Assembly (NCBI GenBank): GCA_938029725.1
Contig: CALHGE010000009.1
Coordinates: 62,001-126,000, forward strand
Length of the DNA: 64,000 bases
Origin: an uncultured Flavobacteriaceae bacterium
Lineage (GTDB): Bacteria > Bacteroidota > Bacteroidia > Flavobacteriales > Flavobacteriaceae
Direction: 5' to 3'
The notes under the pieces are model-generated. The model was not told the DNA's origin. It ran no database searches and was given only the letters and a program-made list of their open reading frames with translations. Positions within the stretch are counted from its first letter, which is position 1; each line of letters begins with the position of its first letter. Positions 43,569-51,807 of the stretch are shown one piece after another. A program made the position numbers and the translations under genes.

Positions 43569-45281
43569 TCAATGTTCCGCAGCTTTTGCTGCGCCACTCG
43601 GAATTCGAATGTCTTCTACAATATCTTGAACGTTTTTCGGGGGTGGAGGCGTAAACTGCATAACGACAATAGAAACTATAAAATTCACAAGCATTGCTAC
43701 AGTTCCAAATCCTTCTGGAGAAATACCAAACCACCAAGCTTCTTTTAGTCCGGCTACCGCTTCTTTACCGCCATCAAAAATTCCAAATTTAAATTTGAGC
43801 ATGTAGAAAAGCATAAGTAAAATACCCACTACCATACCTGTAATGGCACCTTCTTTGTTCATTTTTTTGTAAAAAATTCCGAGTACAATTGCTGGAAAAA
43901 ATGAAGCAGCGGCTAAACCAAAAGCCAGCGCAACGACTGCTGCTACAAACCCAGGAGGGTCAATGCCGAAATAGCCAGCGATAATAACGGCAACCGTTGC
44001 AGCAGCTCTAGCAGCCCAAAGCTCTCCTTTTTCAGAGATATCTGGCTTAACTATTTTTTTGATTAAATCATGCGAAACAGATGCAGATATCACCAACAGC
44101 AGACCTGCGGCAGTTGAAAGGGCTGCAGCCAAACTACCAGCGGCTACTAATGCAATTACCCAAGCAGGAAGATTGGCAATTTCAGGGTTTGCCAAGACCA
44201 TAATATCTCTATCAACCGTAAGCTCATTTAAATTTGCATCGGCCACATATTGGATGATCCCATCTCCATTTTTATCATTAAATTTTATAAGTGCTGTCTT
44301 TTCCCAAGTTGAAAACCACTCCGGCATATCTGCATAAGGTTGATTGCTAACCGTGTTAATCATATTGGTTCGAGCAAATACTGCTACGGCAGGCGCTGTG
44401 GTGTATAATATGGCTATAAGTAGTAATGCCCACCCCGCTGATTTACGCGCATCTTTAACTCTTTTTACAGTAAAGAAACGCACGATTACATGGGGTAGAC
44501 CCGCCGTGCCTACCATTAATGCTAATGTAATCGCAAATACATCTACTATCGATTTTGAACCGTCGGTATATTCATTAAAGCCCAGTTCGGTAGAGAGACC
44601 GTCTAATTTGTCTAATAAAAATGTTCCAGAACCATCATTTAATGTGCCGCCCATACCCAATTGCGGAATAGGGTTTCCGGTCATTTGAATAGAGATGAAA
44701 ATAGCGGGTACCATAAAGGCGAAAATTAAAACACAATACTGTGCTACCTGGGTATAGGTTATGCCTTTCATTCCTCCAAGTACGGCATAAAATAAGACGA
44801 TAATCATGCCTATGATTACTCCAGTATTAATATCAACTTCTAGAAAACGGGAGAAGACTAAGCCTACACCGCGCATTTGCCCAGCGACATAGGTGAAAGA
44901 AACTAGTAAAGCACAGATAACCGCAACGATTCGAGCGGTATTTGAATAATATCTGTCGCCAATAAAATCAGGAACGGTAAACTTTCCGAATTTACGCAGA
45001 TAAGGTGCGAGCAGTAGTGCTAAAAGTACGTAGCCGCCGGTCCATCCCATTAAATATACAGAGCCATCATAGCCTGCAAATGAAATAATACCAGCCATAG
45101 AAATAAAAGATGCTGCCGACATCCAGTCTGCGGCTGTAGCCATTCCATTTGCGAGCGGAGAAACACCGCCGCCAGCTACGTAAAATTCTTTGGTTGAACC
45201 TGCTCTTGACCATATGGCGATGCCAATATAAAGGGTAAAACTGATTCCGACTAAAATATAGGTCCACGTTTGAACGCTCAT
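43569..45281 (-). CDS. Sodium:solute symporter (ActP-like, acetate/short-chain acid)
   Basis: 570 residues with about 13 membrane segments, SSS family. The segment FYVAGGGVSPLANGMATAADWMSAASFISMAGIISFAGYDG is characteristic of the ActP/DUF4212-linked clade, as is GTAGLPHVIVRFFTVKRVKDARKSAGWAL. A periplasmic or cytoplasmic loop contains FNDKNGDGIIQYVADANLNEL, an EF-hand-like DKNGDG calcium-binding stretch. It likely imports acetate or related monocarboxylates with Na+. It lies directly downstream of its small partner DUF4212 and upstream of acs, which supports acetate as substrate. Confidence 0.92.
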   Translation of the reverse strand: MSVQTWTYILVGISFTLYIGIAIWSRAGSTKEFYVAGGGVSPLANGMATAADWMSAASFISMAGIISFAGYDGSVYLMGWTGGYVLLALLLAPYLRKFGKFTVPDFIGDRYYSNTARIVAVICALLVSFTYVAGQMRGVGLVFSRFLEVDINTGVIIGMIIVLFYAVLGGMKGITYTQVAQYCVLIFAFMVPAIFISIQMTGNPIPQLGMGGTLNDGSGTFLLDKLDGLSTELGFNEYTDGSKSIVDVFAITLALMVGTAGLPHVIVRFFTVKRVKDARKSAGWALLLIAILYTTAPAVAVFARTNMINTVSNQPYADMPEWFSTWEKTALIKFNDKNGDGIIQYVADANLNELTVDRDIMVLANPEIANLPAWVIALVAAGSLAAALSTAAGLLLVISASVSHDLIKKIVKPDISEKGELWAARAAATVAVIIAGYFGIDPPGFVAAVVALAFGLAAASFFPAIVLGIFYKKMNKEGAITGMVVGILLMLFYMLKFKFGIFDGGKEAVAGLKEAWWFGISPEGFGTVAMLVNFIVSIVVMQFTPPPPKNVQDIVEDIRIPSGAAKAAEH

Positions 45282-45296
45282 AAATATGGTTTTAAT

Positions 45297-45345
45297 TGTA
45301 ATTCCCGCCCTTCGTCTTCGCTCAGGGTAAATTGTAATGGGAATC
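45297..45345. repeat. Short interspersed hairpin-forming sequence
   Basis: attccc at 45301 and gggaat near 45337 bracket cttcgtcttcgctcaggg, a sequence with the ttcgctcag core seen in the other REP-like elements here. It sits between DUF4212 and the symporter and could set their relative expression. Confidence 0.35.
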
Positions 45346-45375
45346 TAGTGGTTATTGGTTGTCAGTTGGTTCGTG

Positions 45376-45636
45376 TTATTCGTCGTAGCCGTACTTCTTA
45401 TCCAGCTTGTTCATTAATTTTATATAGACAAATATTAAAATAACAAATACATAAATCGAGCCTTGCTGTGCAAACCAAAAGCCGAGTTTGAAGCCTCCAA
45501 TTTGAATGGTATCTAAGGCTTCCTTAAAAAGGATTCCAGCTCCAAAGGAAACCGCAAACCAAATGGTCAGTAGAATGAAAAGATAGCTTACATTTTCCTT
45601 CCAGTAAGCGCTTGCTTTTTGTTGTTTGTCATTCAT
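45376..45636 (-). CDS. DUF4212 symporter small subunit
   Basis: 86 residues with two membrane helices (about 17-38 and 54-76). NDKQQKASAYWKENVSYLFILLTIWFAVSFGAGILF and GFKLGFWFAQQGSIYVFVILIFVYIKLMNKLDKKYG match DUF4212, a family nearly always encoded beside an SSS symporter and thought to be its small subunit. The gene is first of the three-gene set DUF4212, symporter, acs. Confidence 0.93.
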   Translation of the reverse strand: MNDKQQKASAYWKENVSYLFILLTIWFAVSFGAGILFKEALDTIQIGGFKLGFWFAQQGSIYVFVILIFVYIKLMNKLDKKYGYDE

Positions 45637-45732
45637 AGTTGCGTAATTTTTGCAATAGTGTTCTAAGATACTTAATTGTAGCGAAAGCCTGTAAGCTCTT
45701 TTTTAGCTTGCAAGTATAGCTGTTCGGCTTTC

Positions 45733-46170
45733 TTAAGTCGGCCAATCATAGTTTTCTTCGTCTAGATAAGTAACGCCCAGTTCAATTGCTGTTACTTCAC
45801 CAAACTCTTCATTTAGTGTGATCCAAAATTCATCATTAGAATGACTGATGAAAAAATCATACTCCTCTATTTCCCAATCCGTAATCAAGGAACCGAAAAT
45901 CAACTTTTTAGCAATATCGATTTTCGTTCCAATTATTTTATGTCCGTTAAAAGTTAAATCAAGGTTATTCGTTCGTAAATAGCCTAGTCGATTTCCTTCA
46001 TTTAGGTAAAAAGTGAGCCGTAGTTTTAGTTGATTGAATTCGAGTAAAACTTCATCCTCATCATCTTCGTCAATTCTTTTTCGGTTTGGTATACCCAAAA
46101 TTTCTAGAATGTCTTTTTGAGTCATCCCAAATTTTAGATTCGCTATTCCGATTTTTGGTTTTAGTTGCAT
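45733..46170 (-). CDS. Uncharacterised protein at the end of the peptidoglycan-recycling cluster
   Basis: 145 residues, no signal peptide, acidic. The N-terminus KIGIANLKFGMTQKDILEILGIPNRKRIDEDDEDEVLLEFNQLKLRLTFY resembles the start of SmpA/OmlA-like folds (a KxGMTxxxVxxxLGxP pattern) but without an export signal; the rest is beta-rich. I do not recognise a named family. It is 17 bases downstream of anmK on the same strand, so it may be co-transcribed with amino-sugar recycling genes. An immunity-like or SUKH-like protein is another possibility given size and acidity. Confidence 0.75.
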   Translation of the reverse strand: MQLKPKIGIANLKFGMTQKDILEILGIPNRKRIDEDDEDEVLLEFNQLKLRLTFYLNEGNRLGYLRTNNLDLTFNGHKIIGTKIDIAKKLIFGSLITDWEIEEYDFFISHSNDEFWITLNEEFGEVTAIELGVTYLDEENYDWPT

Positions 46171-46187
46171 TGATTGGCTTTATTATA

Positions 46188-47264
46188 TCAATTAGGTAAA
46201 TACACTACACCACTAGAAGAATCTCTTTTCGCGCCTGTTACTGATTTCAGTACATTGGTTTCTTGTGCTACACGAAGTGCTCCCATTAAAGCAAAGACCA
46301 AAGCCTCTTTAAATTCGATCAGCTCTTTTTTCGTTGCTACAATTTCGGTATCATTATCTAATTTTTCTTGAAGTACTTCAATTAAAAAATGGTTTAAAGC
46401 GCCACCTCCAGTAACAAACAAAGAGTTCGATTTTTTAACACTATTTAAGTTCACTTGTTGCCCCACTTTTTCGCAAATATGGTGAATAGCGGTATGTAAT
46501 AGATTCTCGGTAGTATCATCTGTACTATCAACAATGGGTGCTACTTCTTCCACAAACCACTCATATCCGATTGATTTTGGATGTGGTAGTATATAGTATG
46601 TTAACCCGTTTAATCTATCGAGCATAGGTTGATTTATATTTCCGGAACGCGCTAATTCACCTCCCTTATCATAGTCCAAATCAATTTTTCTGGTGATGTA
46701 ATTTAAAATCATATTAGCCAAACCAATATCATAAGCAATTCGCCTTCCTTTTTGTTCTAATGATATATTACTAATTCCTCCTAGATTCAAACAAAAGTCA
46801 TACTGTCCGAAAAATAACTGGTCACCAATCGGCACCAGAGGAGCTCCTTGACCGCCTAAGGCGACATCATTGGTTCTAAAATCACAGATGACTTTACAGC
46901 CACTTTCATTTGCTAAATGCTGCCCAGAACCGATCTGAAATGTGAGTCCGTGTTTGGGTTGATGATGCGTTGTATGTCCATGACTAGCAATGTAGTCAAG
47001 GTCAAGTTTTTTGTCCTTAATAAATTGTTTCGCTTCTTTTCCTAACCATGTGCCGTAGGTATTATGGAATTGTAACAATTCGTTTGCCTTTAGGTAGATG
47101 GCGTCTTTTAGCTCCAATTGCATCTCATCAGAATAGGAAAGGCTCTTGGTTTCCACAATCTCAAAAGACCATTCACCTGCATCTTTAGTGATATGACAAT
47201 AACAGAGGTCTAGGCCATCTAATGATGTTCCTGACATGAGGCCCAGTATTTTGTAAATTTTCAT
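46188..47264 (-). CDS. anmK: Anhydro-N-acetylmuramic acid kinase
   Basis: 358 residues. The family tag GLMSGTSLDGLDL is at residues 8-20; further motifs are SHGHTTHHQPKHGLTFQIGSG, DFRTNDVALGGQGAPLVP, FCLNLGGISNIS, AYDIGLANMILN and the C-terminal VTGGGALNHFLIEVL. It opens and phosphorylates 1,6-anhydro-MurNAc to MurNAc-6-P in the cytoplasm. It follows nagZ by 6 bases. With murQ downstream of the DeoR gene, it gives the central two steps of cell-wall sugar recycling. Confidence 0.95.
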   Translation of the reverse strand: MKIYKILGLMSGTSLDGLDLCYCHITKDAGEWSFEIVETKSLSYSDEMQLELKDAIYLKANELLQFHNTYGTWLGKEAKQFIKDKKLDLDYIASHGHTTHHQPKHGLTFQIGSGQHLANESGCKVICDFRTNDVALGGQGAPLVPIGDQLFFGQYDFCLNLGGISNISLEQKGRRIAYDIGLANMILNYITRKIDLDYDKGGELARSGNINQPMLDRLNGLTYYILPHPKSIGYEWFVEEVAPIVDSTDDTTENLLHTAIHHICEKVGQQVNLNSVKKSNSLFVTGGGALNHFLIEVLQEKLDNDTEIVATKKELIEFKEALVFALMGALRVAQETNVLKSVTGAKRDSSSGVVYLPN

Positions 47265-47270
47265 AGGCTC

Positions 47271-48833
47271 TTAGTTTATGGTAACTGGTAGCATTCCTTT
47301 GGCTTCGATTTTTCCTAAAAAATGATCGGTTGCCACATCTTGAAATTCAGCAAAAGTCTGATAGGCAATAACAATAGCTAAAGCTTCATCACTTTTGAAA
47401 AGATTCAAAACATAAGGGTTTCCAAAAAGATATAAAACCACATTTTTGGTTTGTATCAATTCGTTTATAAAATCAATTTCCTCTTGAAGCAGGCCAAAGT
47501 TATTAGCTGGTTTTACTTGCGGAGGTGTCAACAAAACTAGAATATTTTTCTCTTTTTTAAGCACTATTTTTGTTTCCTGTAAAGCATCTAAAATTTCTTT
47601 TGAAGCTTGTTCTAAAGCGGATCGTTTTATGGTTAAGGTAGAGAAATCAGTAGCTCTAAAAGTTGTGATATCTGCTTTGGTGCCTCTTAGTAAAGTCAAA
47701 CTATTTATGGCAAGTTTACGATTGAGTTGACTGTCCGCTTCAGGTCTTAAATTTGAATTTGATATTTGAGCTTGCAAAGCTTTTTCTTTTAACTTCCATA
47801 AGCGTTGAAAACTTTCTTCTATTTGTTCTTCGGATGCCTTATTAAGGATATTCGCAATTCCTTCAGGCACATTTTCAGCGAAGCATAAAACATCATTGCC
47901 TGCGTTGAAAGCAAGCCATTCTAATTCTCCTTTAATCGGATAGTTTTTAGATACGGCATGCATGTTTAAAGCATCGGAGATCACAAGGCCGTCGAAGCCC
48001 ATCTCTTCTCTTAAAACTCCTTTGATAATTTCTTTTGATATACTTGAAGAAATGGTCTTCCCGTTCGCTAAAGAAGGTACAGATAAATGTCCAGCCATTA
48101 CGGCGTCAACCCCAGATTCAATCAATTTCTGGAACGGATAGAGCTCATTAGCAATTAATTCTTCTTTGGTTTTGTCAATCAATGGAAGTCCCAAATGTGA
48201 ATCGGTAGCGGTATCACCATGGCCGGGAAAATGTTTGATACTTGTCAGAACACCTTCGCTTTGTGTTCCTTTTATATAGGCTAAGGCTTTCTGTGTTACT
48301 TTAATCTTGTCTTCTCCAAACGAGCGATACCCAATAACCGGATTATTGGGGTTGTTATTGATATCAATACAGGGAGCCAAATTCCAATGAATTCCCGCTG
48401 CTTTACAATCTCGTGCAATATTTCTTCCTACTTCGAAAATTAAATTATCATGGCCTTGAATCGCTCCTAAGGTAATTGCATACGGGTATTGCGGTGTGTT
48501 TTCAATTCGCATGGCCAAGCCCCATTCTGCGTCAATAGCAATCAGTAAAGGATATTTGGAAACACTTTGATAGCGTAGAATTAGGTTTTGAAGCGTTTCA
48601 AAACTATCTGCGTTATATATAACTGTTTTTTCACCTTCATAGTTGGTAGCAGCACTTGCGCGACTGTGAAAAAAACAGATGGCACCTATACCGTGGTTTT
48701 GTATTAAATTTTCTAAGTTTTGAATTTCTTGCTCGGTATCATTAACAAAGGCTGCGGGCATAAATAGTTGCCCGACTTTCTCAGAAAAGGATAGTACGTT
48801 CTTAACACTTTTATAAGCTACTGTTTTATTCAT
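47271..48833 (-). CDS. nagZ: Glycoside hydrolase family 3 beta-N-acetylglucosaminidase, NagZ-like
   Basis: 520 residues, no signal peptide, so cytoplasmic. The GH3 barrel has LLIAIDAEWGLAMRIE, WNLAPCIDINNNPNNPVIGYRSFGED and the NagZ catalytic loop SIKHFPGHGDTATDSHLGLP with the Asp-His dyad; the nucleophile Asp is in FDGLVISDALNMHAVS. A second alpha/beta domain fills about residues 360-520, as in Bacillus-type NagZ rather than the single-domain E. coli form. It releases GlcNAc from GlcNAc-anhydroMurNAc (peptides). It is 2 bases from the transporter gene and 6 bases from anmK. Confidence 0.93.
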   Translation of the reverse strand: MNKTVAYKSVKNVLSFSEKVGQLFMPAAFVNDTEQEIQNLENLIQNHGIGAICFFHSRASAATNYEGEKTVIYNADSFETLQNLILRYQSVSKYPLLIAIDAEWGLAMRIENTPQYPYAITLGAIQGHDNLIFEVGRNIARDCKAAGIHWNLAPCIDINNNPNNPVIGYRSFGEDKIKVTQKALAYIKGTQSEGVLTSIKHFPGHGDTATDSHLGLPLIDKTKEELIANELYPFQKLIESGVDAVMAGHLSVPSLANGKTISSSISKEIIKGVLREEMGFDGLVISDALNMHAVSKNYPIKGELEWLAFNAGNDVLCFAENVPEGIANILNKASEEQIEESFQRLWKLKEKALQAQISNSNLRPEADSQLNRKLAINSLTLLRGTKADITTFRATDFSTLTIKRSALEQASKEILDALQETKIVLKKEKNILVLLTPPQVKPANNFGLLQEEIDFINELIQTKNVVLYLFGNPYVLNLFKSDEALAIVIAYQTFAEFQDVATDHFLGKIEAKGMLPVTIN

Positions 48834-48835
48834 TT

Positions 48836-50098
48836 TTAAATTTTTGCTTTACCGAAATCAGCTGGGTATTTGAGATATCTCAAAATCACAAATGCAGGAA
48901 GGGCAGCCAGTACTACCCATATAAAGAAACCATCGTAGCCTAGCCATTCTTGCATATAACCACTGATTAGACCAGGTAACATCATGCCTAGGGCCATAAA
49001 ACCAGTAGCTAATGCATAGTGCGATGTTTTAGAATTCCCTTCGGCTACATAAATTAAGTAAACCATAAAGCCTGCAATGCCGAAACCATAGCCGAATTGT
49101 TCTACGATAACAGTACCAATTACGGCCCAAGCTTCTGTAGTTTCAGTAACGGCTAACAATGCGTAAAGCGCATTCGGTGCATTGAGTGAGATTAGCATTG
49201 GTAGCATCCATTTTTTTAATCCTTGACGTGAGATTAATACGCCACCGAGAATACCTCCGATAGTTAAAAAAATAACACCAATTGTTCCGTAAATGGTGCC
49301 AACTTCGGTGGTGCTATACCCTAATCCGCCTACCGATGTTGGATCTAATAGAAATGGAGAAGCCATTTTTACTAATTGCGATTCACCTAATCTGAAGAAT
49401 AAAATAAACGTTATGGCCAAGCCCATACCTGGTTTGCTAAAAAAGGAGGTAAAAACTTCAAAAAAACCTTTTGGTTTTTCGAGTGCTATAGCTCCTGAAC
49501 TTTCGAATTTTGGGGTTACAAAGAAATTCGATAGGGTCATCAGCAACATGAGCGATCCTGCGCATATCATGGTGTACGACCAGGCTTTTGTATTATCTCC
49601 ATATTTATTTTCGAGAAATCCTGCTAGCACAACTAATAGCCCTTGGCCAGTTACACTTGCTAGTTTGTAAAATACCGAGCGCATGCCAACAAAAAACGAT
49701 TGTTTTTCTTCAGTTAGGCCAATCATGTAATAGCCGTCAGTTGCAATATCATTTGTGGCAGAGGCAAAAGCAACCATCCAAAAACAGGCTAGACTCGCTA
49801 CGAAAAAGATATTTGTTGGCAATGATAAACCTATCGCTAAAAGTGCTACGGAGGCAAGTAATTGCATTCCTAAAAACCAATTTCGTTTTGTGCTTTTAAG
49901 ATCTACAAAAGGGCTCCATAGTGGTTTTATAACCCAAGGAATGTATAATAAACTTGTATATAAACCTAAATCAGAATTACTAAAACCTAATCTTTTGTAC
50001 ATTATAACCGAAACGGTAACTACTAATGCATAGGGTAATCCTTGAGCAAAATAGAGACTCGGTACCCAAGCCCAAGCCCATTTGTTTTTTTGAATCAT
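48836..50098 (-). CDS. ampG: MFS transporter, AmpG-like muropeptide permease
   Basis: 420 residues with about 12 membrane helices. WVPSLYFAQGLPYALVVTVSVIMYKRLGFSNSDLGLYTSLLYIPWVIKPLWSPFVD is the AmpG-type N-terminus, and CFWMVAFASATNDIATDGYYMIGLTEEKQSFFVGMRS is another conserved segment. AmpG imports GlcNAc-anhydroMurNAc peptides with protons. It abuts nagZ, which strongly supports this substrate over other sugars. Other MFS family members share parts of the fold, so substrate is inferred mainly from context. Confidence 0.85.
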   Translation of the reverse strand: MIQKNKWAWAWVPSLYFAQGLPYALVVTVSVIMYKRLGFSNSDLGLYTSLLYIPWVIKPLWSPFVDLKSTKRNWFLGMQLLASVALLAIGLSLPTNIFFVASLACFWMVAFASATNDIATDGYYMIGLTEEKQSFFVGMRSVFYKLASVTGQGLLVVLAGFLENKYGDNTKAWSYTMICAGSLMLLMTLSNFFVTPKFESSGAIALEKPKGFFEVFTSFFSKPGMGLAITFILFFRLGESQLVKMASPFLLDPTSVGGLGYSTTEVGTIYGTIGVIFLTIGGILGGVLISRQGLKKWMLPMLISLNAPNALYALLAVTETTEAWAVIGTVIVEQFGYGFGIAGFMVYLIYVAEGNSKTSHYALATGFMALGMMLPGLISGYMQEWLGYDGFFIWVVLAALPAFVILRYLKYPADFGKAKI

Positions 50099-50236
50099 AT
50101 GATAAGTTCAAGTTTTAAAAAAAAATGATAGGCTAGGATTTTTAGAAAAAATTCAGCCTTTTAGCAGAACATCTTCTGCGCTTCAGATTGCCCACAGCTA
50201 TCTTTGTTTCACCATTCAAGGAGGCAATCCATTAAA

Positions 50237-51775
50237 TCAATTTTCGTTCTTCGTATTTTGTACTTTATGTTTTGATTTTAAATGTACAATTATCGGTTTA
50301 GATTCTCTTCCAAAGAAATCAATAAAAGTCATAGCGATGTATTTTCTTTTCTTGCTTATTTCTGAGGGAAGAATTAGTTCTGTTTTATTTTGAATAGCTA
50401 GTTTAGCGATTAGTTTATTAATCGGGTAGCTGTCTTTTTTGTTTTTACCAGAGGGATAAATCATAACATATCGAAATGAATTTAAATTTTTGTGTGTCAG
50501 TTTAATAGATTCATTTTCTACACTGCTGATTTTTAGGTCAATTGGATTTCTATTCGTGCGAGAGGCCAACGCCGAAACTGGCGGGAGTGCCGTTTTTTTA
50601 TAATATTTCCTCTTCAGGTATTTTAATACATCTTCATTATCATTCATTAGACTTTTTGCACTAAAAAAAGCGTTCCCTTGAACCACATTTTTTTCGCGGG
50701 CATAATTAATTTGATTTGGAAGTTCTTTTTTGTGATCCCAAGCCTTATCGTTGTTATTTCTAATTTTATATGGGCCGTTACCGATATAGAGATTTGTATT
50801 TTCACTTTTGTTAGACCACCAGTCAACAATTTTACGGTGCGAAGCTACAGGAAGCTTCATGCTCCAATATACTTGAGGAATTAAATAGTCTAGCCATCCA
50901 TTTTTCATCCACAATAAAGGATCTGCATATAAATCATCATAGGTAGTTTGCCCCGCTTTCGTATCGGAACCGTTCGAGTCTGTAGAATTATTTTTCCAAA
51001 CCCCAAAAGGACTCACACCAAACTGCACCCAAGGTTTTCGAGTTTTGATAATTGCATGACTGTTTTTGATTAGAGAATCAATATTGCTGCGTCGCCAGTC
51101 TTCTAGTTTTTGGTTGGGAAGCGCACAGTTATAATAAGAAGTAGTATCATTAAAAACTTCACCTTTTATGGTGTAAGGATAGAAGTAATCATCAAAATGA
51201 ATCGCATCTACATCGTAATTCGAAACAACCTCGTCGATAACAGAAATCATTTTTTGTTGTACTTCAGGAAGTCCGGGGTCGTAGTAGTATTTCTTTCCGT
51301 ATTTCAACATCCATTCGGGATGTAAATTGTAATCGTGTGTTGGACTTAGAAGCTCAGTTTTTAAATCAAAGGTTGCTCTATATGGGTTGAGCCAAGCATG
51401 AAATTCCATTCCTCGTAGATGCGTCTCGGTAATCATCCAACTCAAAAGTGCTGATTTTGAAGCCGAGATTTCACCTTCTGTTCCGCTGAGAAATCGAGAC
51501 CACGGTGCATGGCTAGATTCGTAGAAAGCATCACCAGCGGTTCTGATTTGCACTATTGCTGCATTAAAGTTGAGGTCTTGGTAAAAATCGAGTATTTCGA
51601 GAAAATCCTTCTTTTGTTTTTCAGTGGAATCGTTTCCATTTTTTGGCCAGTCGATATTTACAACGGTAGCAACCCAGAACCCTCTAAATTCTGTTCTAGG
51701 TTGCACGCTAGGTTTGAAAACCGAGCACGAGCTCAAAGTTATAAAGAGCACTAATAATAAAAGTATTCGCAGCAT
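50237..51775 (-). CDS. GHL10 (DUF187) glycoside hydrolase-like lipoprotein
   Basis: 512 residues. A lipoprotein signal (LLVLFITLSSCSVFKPS) precedes a GHL10 (beta/alpha)8 domain: EFRGFWVATVVNIDWPKNGN, FNAAIVQIRTAGDAFYESSHAPWS, GMEFHAWLNPYRATFD, DAIHFDDYFYPYTI with acidic residues at the barrel mouth, and WLDYLIPQVYWSMK. A C-terminal beta domain covers roughly 390-500. Some relatives cleave peptidoglycan-associated glycans (for example denuded glycan strands in the E. coli DigH protein). Its place among peptidoglycan recycling genes fits a periplasmic or surface cell-wall glycosidase feeding AmpG. Confidence 0.88.
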   Translation of the reverse strand: MLRILLLLVLFITLSSCSVFKPSVQPRTEFRGFWVATVVNIDWPKNGNDSTEKQKKDFLEILDFYQDLNFNAAIVQIRTAGDAFYESSHAPWSRFLSGTEGEISASKSALLSWMITETHLRGMEFHAWLNPYRATFDLKTELLSPTHDYNLHPEWMLKYGKKYYYDPGLPEVQQKMISVIDEVVSNYDVDAIHFDDYFYPYTIKGEVFNDTTSYYNCALPNQKLEDWRRSNIDSLIKNSHAIIKTRKPWVQFGVSPFGVWKNNSTDSNGSDTKAGQTTYDDLYADPLLWMKNGWLDYLIPQVYWSMKLPVASHRKIVDWWSNKSENTNLYIGNGPYKIRNNNDKAWDHKKELPNQINYAREKNVVQGNAFFSAKSLMNDNEDVLKYLKRKYYKKTALPPVSALASRTNRNPIDLKISSVENESIKLTHKNLNSFRYVMIYPSGKNKKDSYPINKLIAKLAIQNKTELILPSEISKKRKYIAMTFIDFFGRESKPIIVHLKSKHKVQNTKNEN

Positions 51776-51807
51776 TTATATTTTGACTCAAGCGTTACGA
51801 TACAAAC

